This document shows, one piece after another, positions 19,080-27,708 of a stretch of DNA of 64,000 nt. The stretch spans positions 5,642,001-5,706,000 of the forward strand of contig NZ_MWFK01000001.1 in the NCBI RefSeq assembly GCF_002078175.1. Reading direction: 5' to 3'. How positions within the stretch are numbered: position 1 is the stretch's first letter; each line of letters begins with the position of its first letter. This DNA is from Streptomyces sp. M41(2017). GTDB lineage: Bacteria > Actinomycetota > Actinomycetes > Streptomycetales > Streptomycetaceae. The position numbers and the translations under genes are program-made. Below the pieces are notes generated by a model. That model worked only from the letters and a program-made list of their open reading frames with translations, was not told the origin of the DNA and made no database searches.

Positions 19080-19855
19080 CAGCTTCCGGCCAGGCCGTGC
19101 ATCCACCGGCATGAAACCCCGGCAAATCTTCGGCGATCCTGCCACCCCGTTACCGTCTTCGTGGCACCACCTCCGGGCCCGGCGTTACTTCCCCCTCATG
19201 TTGTTGATGCTGCGGGGGTTGGTGTCAAAGGGGCCGCAGCATTCACGACCGCTCATGAGGGGCTTGGGCGCCGGCCTCACTCAAGGCGGAGCCTTCTCGG
19301 CAGGCTACGACCCCGCCCACCCGCTCACCTCCGCGCAACGCGACCTGCTGAGGGCCTTAGTGGACACCGACGAGTCGACGTCCGGCATCGCCGGAAACTG
19401 GTTGTGGTTTCGTGCGGCAGGCCTGCCGGAGGACCGGGAGGGCATCGCTTCGTTGCTCTGATGCGTGCGAACCGGGGAGCGGTGACTACGGCGGCCGAAC
19501 CGGCCAGGTCCGCGGACCCACTCATGCGAACCTGGCCAAGCCCAACTAGCGCGCGCACCGTTCCGAAAACACCTGCCGCTTCGGCGACGAGGAGAGCGGC
19601 AGACGCTGCGCGTGACCGCGGCGGGTGTCCCCGGGACGCCGCACCGACGGCCAGGTCACGGTGCGACGAGGCGGGAGATGAGGTCGCGCTGGTTTCCGGA
19701 GAAGACCGTCGGCGCCGACGGGAATCGTGCAGGTGAGCCAGGGGTGACGAAGCCTCCGTTTCGCCCGTCGGGCCCACTCGTTCCGCGAGACTCCAGGAAA
19801 GGATCACCCCGGTGGGGGCGCGTATGGCGATGCGGGGCGGCGTGAGGGGTGGGGC
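19080..19855. other. Relic-containing intergenic region
   Basis: It holds the C-terminal relic at 19267-19461, then about 390 bases with no recognisable gene up to the cis-prenyltransferase start. The promoter of that operon should lie here, but no consensus was identified. Confidence 0.4.
19267..19461 (+). pseudogene. C-terminal relic of a hypothetical protein
   Basis: A plus frame ending at a TGA at 19461 reads LTSAQRDLLRALVDTDES and then NWLWFRAAGLPEDREGIASLL. This resembles the C-terminus of actinomycete proteins ending 'LTPAQRxLLxALV ... WLWFRxAGLPxDREGxAxLL'. Upstream sequence of the same quality is absent, so I infer a 5'-truncated gene. The family is not known to me. Confidence 0.4.
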
Positions 19856-20671
19856 GTGAAGGACCACGGTGTCCAGCGTGTACGCGCGGCGACGGGTACA
19901 CGGCCGGGTGGGCGGCAACACGGCGACGGGCAGCCGGGGGTAGACGTTCCGGTGCGTGCGGTGCCGCGGCACGTCGCCTGCGTGATGGACGGCAACGGCC
20001 GATGGGCGCAGCGGCGTTCGCTTCCCCGGACGGCGGGCCATCAGGCCGCGGAGACCACCGTCATCGACATCATCGAGGCAGCCAGGGCGGCCGGCGTCGA
20101 GTGGCTCAGCCTGTATGCCTTCTCCACCGAGAACTGGAACCGTCCTGGTTCCGAGATCGACTACCTGATGCGCCTGGTCCGCCGGGTTGTGCGCAAGCAT
20201 GCGACGCTGCTGCTCGCCCGCGGGATCCGCTGCCGTTTCCTCGGAGCCGCGGACCCGCGCATCCCGCGTGAACTGGCCCGAGATTTCGAGGATCTGGCGA
20301 CACTGACCGCCGACAACCGGGGGATGACGCTGACCGTCGCCTTCGACCATGGTGGACGCCGGGACATCGTCGAGGCCGCCAGGTCACTGATCCGCAACGA
20401 GACGTCCGCGGAGGAAGTGACCGAGCAGCTGTTCGCCCACCATCTGCCGTTCTCCGACACCCCTGATGTGGATCTGGTGATCCGCACCTCCGGCGAGCAG
20501 CGCATCTCCAATTTCATGCTCTGGCAGGTCGCCTACGCCGAGTGGATCTTCCCCGAGGTGCTCTGGCCGGACTTCCGGGCGCCCGACTTCCTCGCCTGCC
20601 TGCACACCTACCGGAGCCGTGACCGCCGCTTCGGCGGCGTGCCGCCCCAGACGAACGGAGACATGTCATGA
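19856..20671 (+). CDS. cis-Prenyltransferase (UppS family), second-type
   Basis: A 271-residue cis-prenyltransferase, the fold that condenses isopentenyl diphosphate with an allylic diphosphate. The catalytic aspartate motif VMDGNGRWAQRR begins near residue 43, followed by LYAFSTENWNRP, the strand FDHGGRRDIVEAAR (house-keeping UppS usually has Tyr before GGR), and the C-terminal block VIRTSGEQRISNFMLWQVAY then PEVLWPDF. The first 35 residues are a non-conserved extension. GTG 19856 follows GAGGGGTGGGG. The gene overlaps the next by ATGA, so both products are probably needed together. Some Streptomyces UppS homologues make short or irregular chains (for example cyclolavandulyl diphosphate) for specialised metabolism. 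The pairing with an oxygenase suggests this one is not the cell-wall enzyme, but that is inference. Confidence 0.85.
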   Translation: MKDHGVQRVRAATGTRPGGRQHGDGQPGVDVPVRAVPRHVACVMDGNGRWAQRRSLPRTAGHQAAETTVIDIIEAARAAGVEWLSLYAFSTENWNRPGSEIDYLMRLVRRVVRKHATLLLARGIRCRFLGAADPRIPRELARDFEDLATLTADNRGMTLTVAFDHGGRRDIVEAARSLIRNETSAEEVTEQLFAHHLPFSDTPDVDLVIRTSGEQRISNFMLWQVAYAEWIFPEVLWPDFRAPDFLACLHTYRSRDRRFGGVPPQTNGDMS

Positions 20672-22149
20672 CGACTGGAACCACCACCACGGCCGGTGAA
20701 ACACCCCTGTTCGGCCCGGAGTTCGGTCCGGAGTCGGAGTTCCGCACCTTCTTCGACGACCCACGCTGGGCGCTGGCCATGATCCGCGCCACCGTACTGG
20801 AAGCCGCCCACCCACAGATCGCGGCCGCCCTCGCCGACAACTCCACCTTCGTCGCCCACCCCTGGCGCCGACTGCGCAACACCTTCCTCAGTACACGGCG
20901 GATGTTCGACGCCGATCCTGCGGTACGCGAACGGGAGGCCGCCCGCCTCAACAGGCTGCACGCCCGCATGAGCGGCTCCGACTCCCGCGGCCGCGCCTAT
21001 GACGCCATGGACCGCGCGTCCCGGGCCTGGGTGGTCGCCGCCCTCTTCGAAAGCGCCGTCACCATGTGCCGACTGAGCGGCCAACCCCTCGACCAGGACA
21101 CCATGGAGCGCATGTACGCCCAGTACCGTCATTTCCTCGCCGCACTGGAGGGCGACGCAGGGGAACTCCCTGAACAACTGCACGACTTCTGGGGGTACTT
21201 CGACGGAGTCGTCGAGAACGAGCTGGAGAACACCGAGGCAGCCCGCATCATCCTCTACCGGCTCTTCGACCACCTCCCCGCCCCCGCGCTTCTCGCCGGC
21301 GCACCGACCTTGTGGGCGGCGGGCCGGGCAGTCGTCGGCCCGCTCCTCGGCGCGATCACCGTCGCCTCGCTCCCCGAGCCCTACCGGCGCAAGGCCGGCC
21401 TGCCCGAGACGCCCGGCGCCCCGACACTCATGCAGGGCGCCTACCTCGCCACCGGACTCGCCCGATTCCTTCCCAAAGGCTGGATCGACGCCGAAACGAT
21501 CATCGAAGCCCTCTCCCTCTCACCCGACAGCGACGACCCCCGCGCCCGGACCGTCACCACGCTGCACACCAGCATGAAGAGGGCCTCGGCACTGCTCCGC
21601 CTCCTCACGCCACTGAGCGATGAGACCAGCCGCGACCCGGCCCCGGCCGCCACGCGGGCTACGCGAGAAGGCCAACGCTCGGCCGAGGAGTTCTTTCGCC
21701 AGGTGCTGGACCAGACCGGCGACGGCCATCTCGACTGGCCCGACCTCGCCGCCATGGCCCGCGAACTCGCCACCCGCCTCGACCTGGGCGAACCAGAGGA
21801 GACCCGTCTCTACGACGCCTTCGCCGCCTGGTGGCGCGAACTGCAGGCCACCCTCGACACGGACGGCGACGGCCGCGTCAGCGCCGACGAGTACGCTGCC
21901 GCCGTCCCCTCCCTTGCCGGGCCCGCCCTCATCCGCGTGGCCGAGGTGCTCTTCGACGCCACCGACAAGGACGGCAGCGGCACCATCGACGCGGACGAGC
22001 ACAGGACGCTCTTCCGCACCGCCTTCCACCGCGACCTCACCACCACCAATGCCACGTACGGCCGCAGCGCCTTCGTGGGCGAGTTCCTTGCCTTCATGTC
22101 AGGCCGCCGCACGAACACCCCATATGACCCTCTGCTCGCGGACGCCTGA
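20668..22149 (+). CDS. DUF2236 oxygenase fused to EF-hand domain
   Basis: A 493-residue two-domain protein. Residues about 25-320 match DUF2236 (the MpaB/latex-clearing-protein catalytic domain), with the typical opening TVLEAAHPQIAAALADNS then WRRLRNTFLSTRRM. Family members are haem-dependent or related oxygenases acting on isoprenoid chains. Residues about 340-480 form a calerythrin-like calcium domain with canonical loops DTDGDGRVSADE (near 396) and DKDGSGTIDADE (near 432), plus a degenerate loop TGDGHLDWPD near 350. A fusion of these two domains is uncommon in my experience. The start codon lies inside the prenyltransferase stop (ATGA), with GGAG upstream. I infer calcium-responsive oxidation of the prenyl product made by the upstream enzyme. 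Confidence 0.8.
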   Translation: MTTGTTTTAGETPLFGPEFGPESEFRTFFDDPRWALAMIRATVLEAAHPQIAAALADNSTFVAHPWRRLRNTFLSTRRMFDADPAVREREAARLNRLHARMSGSDSRGRAYDAMDRASRAWVVAALFESAVTMCRLSGQPLDQDTMERMYAQYRHFLAALEGDAGELPEQLHDFWGYFDGVVENELENTEAARIILYRLFDHLPAPALLAGAPTLWAAGRAVVGPLLGAITVASLPEPYRRKAGLPETPGAPTLMQGAYLATGLARFLPKGWIDAETIIEALSLSPDSDDPRARTVTTLHTSMKRASALLRLLTPLSDETSRDPAPAATRATREGQRSAEEFFRQVLDQTGDGHLDWPDLAAMARELATRLDLGEPEETRLYDAFAAWWRELQATLDTDGDGRVSADEYAAAVPSLAGPALIRVAEVLFDATDKDGSGTIDADEHRTLFRTAFHRDLTTTNATYGRSAFVGEFLAFMSGRRTNTPYDPLLADA

Positions 22150-22545
22150 CGAACCCGCGGGATGCGCCGTGTACCCGCCTTGCGCGTGCAGAGGTGCAGC
22201 ACGGCCGTCCCGATACGACTCCGCCGTCCGGAGCGGCTGATGGCCTGAGATCAGCACAGGTGCGAGGCGGGCGCGGGACCAGCGGCAGGGTGATGATCGG
22301 GGCGCCTGCACGCCCAAGGTCGGCTTCCGGGCGCCCGTCCATGCAGTGGATCGGACGGTGACAGCCGCGACCCGGACGACACGCGGCGGCGAGGCCGAAT
22401 CCCAGGACGATGGAGCGAAACGCTGGCCGGCCATGCGGCATCAGGTGAGCACTTCCGCCGGCAAGCCACGGCCGGCGCGGGTTCCTTCGTGCGGGCCCGG
22501 CTGCGCCACGTACAGACAGCCGTGACAGATCGAAGCAGACAACTG
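22150..22545. other. Convergent intergenic region, nothing recognised
   Basis: About 400 bases between the EF-hand oxygenase (plus) and the Rieske gene (minus). No strong hairpin, relic or coding sequence was recognised. Confidence 0.4.
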
Positions 22546-23568
22546 TCAGCCGGGGAAGCGTCCCGTGGAGCGCAGTTGCCAGCGACGCTCGGCGTAAGCG
22601 AGGTCGTCGCGCCACAGGCGACCCGCTGCCGCCCGCATCAGAGGGCGCATCAGCGGAGCTGCCGCGCGTGCTGCGGCGAAGCCCCTGCGGCCCGAGGCGG
22701 CCACAATCGCCTCGATGACGACCGTCCGTGGCATCCCGCGGTCGTCGGCGCCGAGGGGCGTGGCGTGCGTCTCGACGACGGAGCCCTCGCCTTCGCCCTC
22801 GGTGATGCGCATGACGACCGTACGGGGTTCGGGTGCTGTGAAAACGGCGCGGACGGGGACCACGAGGCGCCCCGCCAGTTTGAAGGAGACGTCGACGGCG
22901 AAACCGTCCTCGTCCGCCACGCCGTGCGAGGTGTCCTCGCCCGCGTCGAGGACGGTGAGATCGACGAACGAGTAGGGGTGGAACCAGGCGCCGTGCCAGG
23001 GGTCCAGCCGGTTGGCGACAATGTCCTCCGGTTCGCAGCGGCCGGAACTGGTGTAGACGGCGGACAGGGCGGCCGTCAGTGCGGGCCGTGTCGGCACGAC
23101 GGGTGCCGCCAGGGGAGCTTCGCCACCCACGGTGTCCAGTCGCACCCAGACGAGCAGCCCGTCGTCGTGGACGGGCAGGGGCTCCCAGCCGGCGAACGGC
23201 GCGCCGGTGAGGGCGAGTCCGTGCCAGTGACACACCAGGTTGCCGCAGCGGACGGGGCTGTCACCCAAAGGGGCGCCGAGGTGGGGGCAGATGCCGGGCC
23301 CGGCGACGAGCCGTCCCTCGCTGTCCCGCCAGACGACAACCTCTTCTCCGGCCACGGTTCGGGACAAGGGCAGGTCGGAGCGGACGTCCTGGGTGGCGCC
23401 GACGACGTACCAGTTGCCTGAAGGACTGCTCTGCGCGCGCTTGAGGGCCTGGGCGATCACGGAGGGGCGTGCGTCCCGCCAGGTCGGCCGCTGCCCCTCC
23501 CAGGGCACGGGATGGCGGCGCAGGGACAGCGGAAAGCGCCTGCGGGCAGGGGAGCGGTCGGTGCTCAC
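22546..23568 (-). CDS. crtV: Rieske [2Fe-2S] protein at the crtV position
   Basis: A 340-residue protein, last in the crtE-I-B arm. After a basic N-terminus it carries a complete Rieske cluster motif, CPHLGAPLGD (C-x-H) and CHWHG (C-x2-H), inside an N-terminal domain of about residues 45-150. A C-terminal helix-grip-like domain follows, with NRLDPWHGAWFHPYSF and long beta strands, as in DUF5914/Rieske oxygenase-like proteins. In the S. griseus and S. coelicolor clusters this slot is called crtV and described as a methylesterase. The visible domains instead suggest electron transfer or oxygenation of the carotenoid. Its GTG start overlaps the crtB stop (GTGA), so it is translationally coupled. 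The gene symbol is by position and synteny. Confidence 0.8.
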   Translation of the reverse strand: MSTDRSPARRRFPLSLRRHPVPWEGQRPTWRDARPSVIAQALKRAQSSPSGNWYVVGATQDVRSDLPLSRTVAGEEVVVWRDSEGRLVAGPGICPHLGAPLGDSPVRCGNLVCHWHGLALTGAPFAGWEPLPVHDDGLLVWVRLDTVGGEAPLAAPVVPTRPALTAALSAVYTSSGRCEPEDIVANRLDPWHGAWFHPYSFVDLTVLDAGEDTSHGVADEDGFAVDVSFKLAGRLVVPVRAVFTAPEPRTVVMRITEGEGEGSVVETHATPLGADDRGMPRTVVIEAIVAASGRRGFAAARAAAPLMRPLMRAAAGRLWRDDLAYAERRWQLRSTGRFPG

Positions 23569-24590
23569 GCGACCTCCACGGGGGCGGGGTGAGCGGCGGG
23601 CTGCGCGTCGGGACGCGGATGTCCTGCCTCCGGGAAGCCCGCCGGGCGGGGGCTGTGACGCTTTCGGACGCGGGCGGCGGCGACACGTACCAGGCCGTCG
23701 ACGGCGACGGCGGCGCGGCGCCGGCGGCTCACGGCGGTGCGCCGGTGGACGACCGCGTATCCGTCGTCGGCGATGGCGTCCAGGATGCCGCTGTAGAGGA
23801 CGAAGGCTGTGCGGATGCAGGGGCGGCTGACGGGGTCGAGCATGGCGATGCCTGGTGCCGCCTGACGGTAGACGTCGCGGGTGAGTTCTTCGAATGCGGC
23901 CAGGGCTTCGGTGATACGTCGGTCGCGTCGGCCGGTGCGCCTGCTCCACCGCAGGAGGTCCCGGTCGACGTGGTGGGCGGCGAGGAGGCTGGTGGGCAGG
24001 TAGACGCGGCCGCGGTCGAGGTCTTCGCCCACGTCTCGCAGGAAGTTGGTCAGTTGGAAAGCGACGCCGAGTGCGGCGGCGTGCGGTGCCGCCTCCTCAC
24101 GCGCCACGACCGTGCCGAGAACCGGAAGCATCTGCAGGCCGATGACGGCGGCCGAACCGTGCATGTAGGCGCGCAGATCGGCGTAGGTCGGATACTCGGT
24201 GACGCTCAGGTCGCTGCGCATGGACGTCATGAAGTCGCTGAAGTGCTGGTGGTCGATGGCATAGCGCCGAGCCGTGTCGGCGAGGGCCAGGACGACCGGC
24301 TCGGTGCTGTCCCCGGTTCGCAGGCCCCGCTCCAGACGGTGGTGCAGTTCGTCCAGGTCGGCCGATCGCTGCTCGGTCGTGTCGGTGCTGTCCAGCGAGT
24401 CGACGATGTCGTCGGCCCAGCGGGCGAAGCCGTAGAGCGCGTGGACCGCGGGCCTGTGTTCGATGGGAAGGAGGCGTGTGGCGAGGAAGTACGTCTTCCC
24501 GTGGCGGGCGTTGAGCTGCCGGCAGCGCGCGTAGGCGCTCCGGAGCGCGGGGTGGTGGATACCCGCCGCGTCGAGTTCGCGGTCGCTCAT
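23565..24590 (-). CDS. crtB: Phytoene synthase CrtB
   Basis: A 341-residue squalene/phytoene synthase family enzyme that condenses two geranylgeranyl diphosphates head-to-head to phytoene. Both aspartate-rich motifs are present: FARWADDIVD (residues 55-64) and NFLRDVGEDLDRGRVYLP in the C-terminal half. The C-terminal tail (about 35 residues, Pro/Arg/His-rich) is non-conserved. The ATG at 24590 overlaps the crtI stop by ATGA, and its own stop overlaps the Rieske gene by GTGA. It takes substrate from CrtE and supplies CrtI. The open frame extends much further upstream across crtI, but that part is an antiparallel shadow. Confidence 0.95.
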   Translation of the reverse strand: MSDRELDAAGIHHPALRSAYARCRQLNARHGKTYFLATRLLPIEHRPAVHALYGFARWADDIVDSLDSTDTTEQRSADLDELHHRLERGLRTGDSTEPVVLALADTARRYAIDHQHFSDFMTSMRSDLSVTEYPTYADLRAYMHGSAAVIGLQMLPVLGTVVAREEAAPHAAALGVAFQLTNFLRDVGEDLDRGRVYLPTSLLAAHHVDRDLLRWSRRTGRRDRRITEALAAFEELTRDVYRQAAPGIAMLDPVSRPCIRTAFVLYSGILDAIADDGYAVVHRRTAVSRRRRAAVAVDGLVRVAAARVRKRHSPRPAGFPEAGHPRPDAQPAAHPAPVEVA

Positions 24591-26128
24591 GAAGGCGTTC
24601 CTTCGGTGGGGGACGGTGCCCTGCGTGGACGGAGGGGTCGGCGGGCCGCGGGGCCGGTGATGCGGGCGGCGGCGAGCTTCCCGGACAGGAGAACGGTGGG
24701 GACGCCCACACCCGGGGTGGTGCCGCAGCCGGCGAGGACGGCGTTGTCGGTGCCGCGGACGAGGTTGCGGGGGCGGAAGGGGCCGGTCTGCGCGAAGGTG
24801 TGAGCAGCGGAGAACGGGGTTCCCGCCGCGTGTCCCTGGGCCTGCCAGTCGGCCGGGGTGACCAGGCACTCCTCGGTGATGCTGGAGCTGATGCCGTCCA
24901 GCCCCCGCTGTTCGAGTTCCTTCAGCACGCTGTCGCGGTAGCGGGGGGCGAGTTCGCCCCACGCCCTCGCGTCGGGCCCGATGTCGGTGTTGGGGCAGGG
25001 GGCGAGGATGTAGTGCAGGTGGTGGCCCGGCGGGGCGAGGGTCGGGTCGGTGGCTGTCGGGCGGGTGATGAGCAGGGACGGATCGCTCATCAGCTGTCCG
25101 GTACGGGTCAGTTCGTCGAAGGTGCGGCTCCACGCGCTGCCGAAGGACAGCGTGTGGTGGGCGAGGCCGGGCCAGGTCCGGTCGGTGCCCGCGTGCAGAA
25201 CGACCGCGGACGGCGAGTGCCGGATGCTGACCGGGCGGCGCGGCGTCCGGCCCAGGAGACGGTAGGAGACGGGCAGGTCGGGGGTGAGGACGACCGCGTC
25301 GCACGCGATGCGGTCCCCTTCGGTGACGACCGCGGTGACACGGCTGCCGGAGCGCTCCAGCCGGGTGACGGTCTGCCCGAAACGCAGATCCGCGCCGGCC
25401 CGGGAGGCGGCGTCGGCCATGGCCTGCGGTACGGCGTGCATGCCGCCGCGGGGGAAGTAGACGCCGGCGACGGTGTCCATGTAGGCGATGACGGCGTAGG
25501 CGGCCAGGGCCCTGGCCGGTGGGATGCCCGCGTAGAGGGCCTGGAAGGAGAACACGCGACGCAGGCGCTCGTCCTTGAGGTGGTGTCCGATGCGCGTGTC
25601 CAGCCTGCCGAAGCCGCCCAGGGCGGCCAGCCGGCCCAGGTCCGGGGTCAGCAGGCCGAGGGGCGAGTCGAAGTTGGCGTCGATGAAGTGGCGCATCTGC
25701 GCCCGGTACAGATGTGTCAGCCAGTCCCGCAGCCGCCGGTAGCCGGCAGCTTCCTGGGACCCGGCGAACCGTTGGATCTCCGCTTCCATGGCGTCTGCGT
25801 CGGTGTGGACGTCGATGCTGCTGCCGTCGGCGAACCGTGCCCGGTAGGCCGGGTGGAGCGGAATGAGGTCGACGCGCTCGCGCAGACTGTCGCCGACCGC
25901 GGCGAAGGCCTCGTCGGCGATGTCCGGCATGGTCATCACGGTGGGGCCGGTGTCGATGCGGTAGCCGCCGCGCTCAAGTCGCCCGGCGCGGCCGCCGGGC
26001 AGCAGGTCGCGCTCCACGACGGTGACCCGGCGACCGGCCCCGAGCAGGTGCAACGTTGCGGCAAGTCCGGACAGTCCGGCGCCCACCACCACGACGTGGT
26101 CCGTGCGCCCCGGGATGGTCCTGGTCAT
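24587..26128 (-). CDS. crtI: Phytoene desaturase CrtI
   Basis: A 513-residue FAD-dependent carotenoid desaturase. It has an N-terminal dinucleotide-binding fold VVVVGAGLSGLAATLHLLGA with a following VVERDLLPGGRAGR, the conserved YRIDTGPTVMTMPD block, and the C-terminal FAD-contact region VLAGCGTTPGVGVPTVLLSG. It introduces the double bonds converting phytoene to lycopene. ATG 26128 overlaps the crtE stop (ATGA) and its stop overlaps crtB (ATGA), so the three are one tightly coupled operon. Confidence 0.95.
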   Translation of the reverse strand: MTRTIPGRTDHVVVVGAGLSGLAATLHLLGAGRRVTVVERDLLPGGRAGRLERGGYRIDTGPTVMTMPDIADEAFAAVGDSLRERVDLIPLHPAYRARFADGSSIDVHTDADAMEAEIQRFAGSQEAAGYRRLRDWLTHLYRAQMRHFIDANFDSPLGLLTPDLGRLAALGGFGRLDTRIGHHLKDERLRRVFSFQALYAGIPPARALAAYAVIAYMDTVAGVYFPRGGMHAVPQAMADAASRAGADLRFGQTVTRLERSGSRVTAVVTEGDRIACDAVVLTPDLPVSYRLLGRTPRRPVSIRHSPSAVVLHAGTDRTWPGLAHHTLSFGSAWSRTFDELTRTGQLMSDPSLLITRPTATDPTLAPPGHHLHYILAPCPNTDIGPDARAWGELAPRYRDSVLKELEQRGLDGISSSITEECLVTPADWQAQGHAAGTPFSAAHTFAQTGPFRPRNLVRGTDNAVLAGCGTTPGVGVPTVLLSGKLAAARITGPAARRPLRPRRAPSPTEGTPS

Positions 26129-27444
26129 CGGCGGACCCCTTCGGCGGTGGCGAGGGACACGGACGCGGCACGGCCGGGGGTGGGGTGGCAGCCGCCGGCA
26201 ACTGGACCTGGGGCCGGGATCGTGCCGGCGGCGGACCACAGGAGGGCGCGAAGTCGCTCACGGCCTGCTGGTTCGAGCGGCGCGGACTCGAGATGGCGCA
26301 TCCCTTGGGCGGCCAGTCTGCTGATCTTCGCTTCGGTCGTCGCCTGGGCCCCGGTGGAGACGAAGACCTCACGCACCCGGGCGAGTCCGTCCTGAGAGAG
26401 GCCCGGGCACCCGAGCGAGTCCTCGAGCACTTGCAGAGCACCACGGTCGCCGCGTGCCTGGGCGCGGGCTCGGGCGACGGCCAGGAGATAGGTGGGCTTG
26501 CCCGAGCGGATGTCGCCGCCCGACGGCTTCCCGCCCTGCCCCGAACCGAAGACGTCATGGAGATCGTCGCGAAGCTGGAAGGCGATACCCACGCAGCGGC
26601 CCGCCGAGCACAGGGCGGCCGTGGTGGCACCGTCGGCATCCGCGAGGGCGGCGCCGAGCGCCAGTGGCCGTTCCACCGAGTACAGAGCGCTCTTGAGGCA
26701 GGCGGCGCGGATCGCGTGTGCGAGCGATCGTGACGAGGTGACCTGGCCCTGGATGTCCAGGTACTGGCCGGCCACCATCTCCATCCGCATCGCGCTCCAC
26801 AGCATGCGGACCCGCTGCGCGCGCCCGGGGGGCAGGTCGGTGTCCGCCACGATGTCGTCCGCCCACGCGAGCGCGAGGTCGCCGGCGAGGACGGCCGCCG
26901 ACTCGCCGAAGCGCGCTCGCTGCGAAGCGGGGACACGGTCGGCGTACTGCGCCTCGACATCCGCGTGCACGGAGGGCCGCCCGCGACGCAGCCGGGCTCC
27001 GTCCATCACGTCGTCGTGAATGAGCGCACAGGTCTGGATGAGTTCGAGAGCGGCCCCGAGGCGCAGCGCGGCCTCCGCGTCGTCCGTGCCGCCGCAGGCG
27101 CGCAGAGCCCACCACAGGAACTGGGCGCGGGTTCGTTTGCCGCCGTCGAGAGCGAAGCGTGCGACGCGGTCAGCGAGATCCCCGGCGAACAAGGGATCAA
27201 GGGCAGACGCCTGCTCGGCGCGCTGCGTCAGCAGGACTTCGAGGTGATGGCGGACGGCGGTAGGCACGTCCGCGTCGATGGCGCGCAGTTCGACGGCGCC
27301 GGTGCGGGCTCCCGTACTCGGCTCGGGGTGGCCCGCGCCGGGACGGTGCGTGTGTCCCCCCGCGGACGCCTCCGCGAGCGAAGCGGGCACCGAGTCCGGC
27401 GGTGCTTCGACCTCGCGGGGGCCGTCCAGCTTGCTGGGACGCAT
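26125..27444 (-). CDS. crtE: Geranylgeranyl diphosphate synthase CrtE
   Basis: A 439-residue trans-prenyltransferase that makes the C20 diphosphate for carotenoids. The first aspartate-rich motif is LIHDDVMDGARLRRGRPSVH (DDVMD near residue 144) and the second is FQLRDDLHDVFG, with KPT nearby as expected. The first 60 residues are a Pro/Gly/Ala-rich extension. ATG 27444 is preceded by AGGAGAGGA at the right distance; an ATG at 27462 lies upstream of that site and is less likely. First gene of the minus arm, divergent from crtY across about 260 bases. No litR or litS gene, the light regulators in S. coelicolor, lies in the window. Confidence 0.93.
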   Translation of the reverse strand: MRPSKLDGPREVEAPPDSVPASLAEASAGGHTHRPGAGHPEPSTGARTGAVELRAIDADVPTAVRHHLEVLLTQRAEQASALDPLFAGDLADRVARFALDGGKRTRAQFLWWALRACGGTDDAEAALRLGAALELIQTCALIHDDVMDGARLRRGRPSVHADVEAQYADRVPASQRARFGESAAVLAGDLALAWADDIVADTDLPPGRAQRVRMLWSAMRMEMVAGQYLDIQGQVTSSRSLAHAIRAACLKSALYSVERPLALGAALADADGATTAALCSAGRCVGIAFQLRDDLHDVFGSGQGGKPSGGDIRSGKPTYLLAVARARAQARGDRGALQVLEDSLGCPGLSQDGLARVREVFVSTGAQATTEAKISRLAAQGMRHLESAPLEPAGRERLRALLWSAAGTIPAPGPVAGGCHPTPGRAASVSLATAEGVRR

Positions 27445-27708
27445 CCCGATTCCTCTCCTCATGATCGAAACTGGCCGTTCTTAACGCTTTCCGCGCCGGG
27501 AAGCACCACGGATGCGCCGTCCGGGGGAAATTGGCCCATGAGCCCCCTGCACGGAGGTCGGTCGCCCTGGCGGCCCGGCGGGCGCGAATGCCACATCGCG
27601 TGGTCATGGGCACCTTGCCTGCGCGTCCTGCATCCGCATCCGTCCGCCAGGGGGAATGCTTTCGACGACATGAACGGGGACCGAAAAGAGCAAAGAGGGG
27701 AGAAGGTC

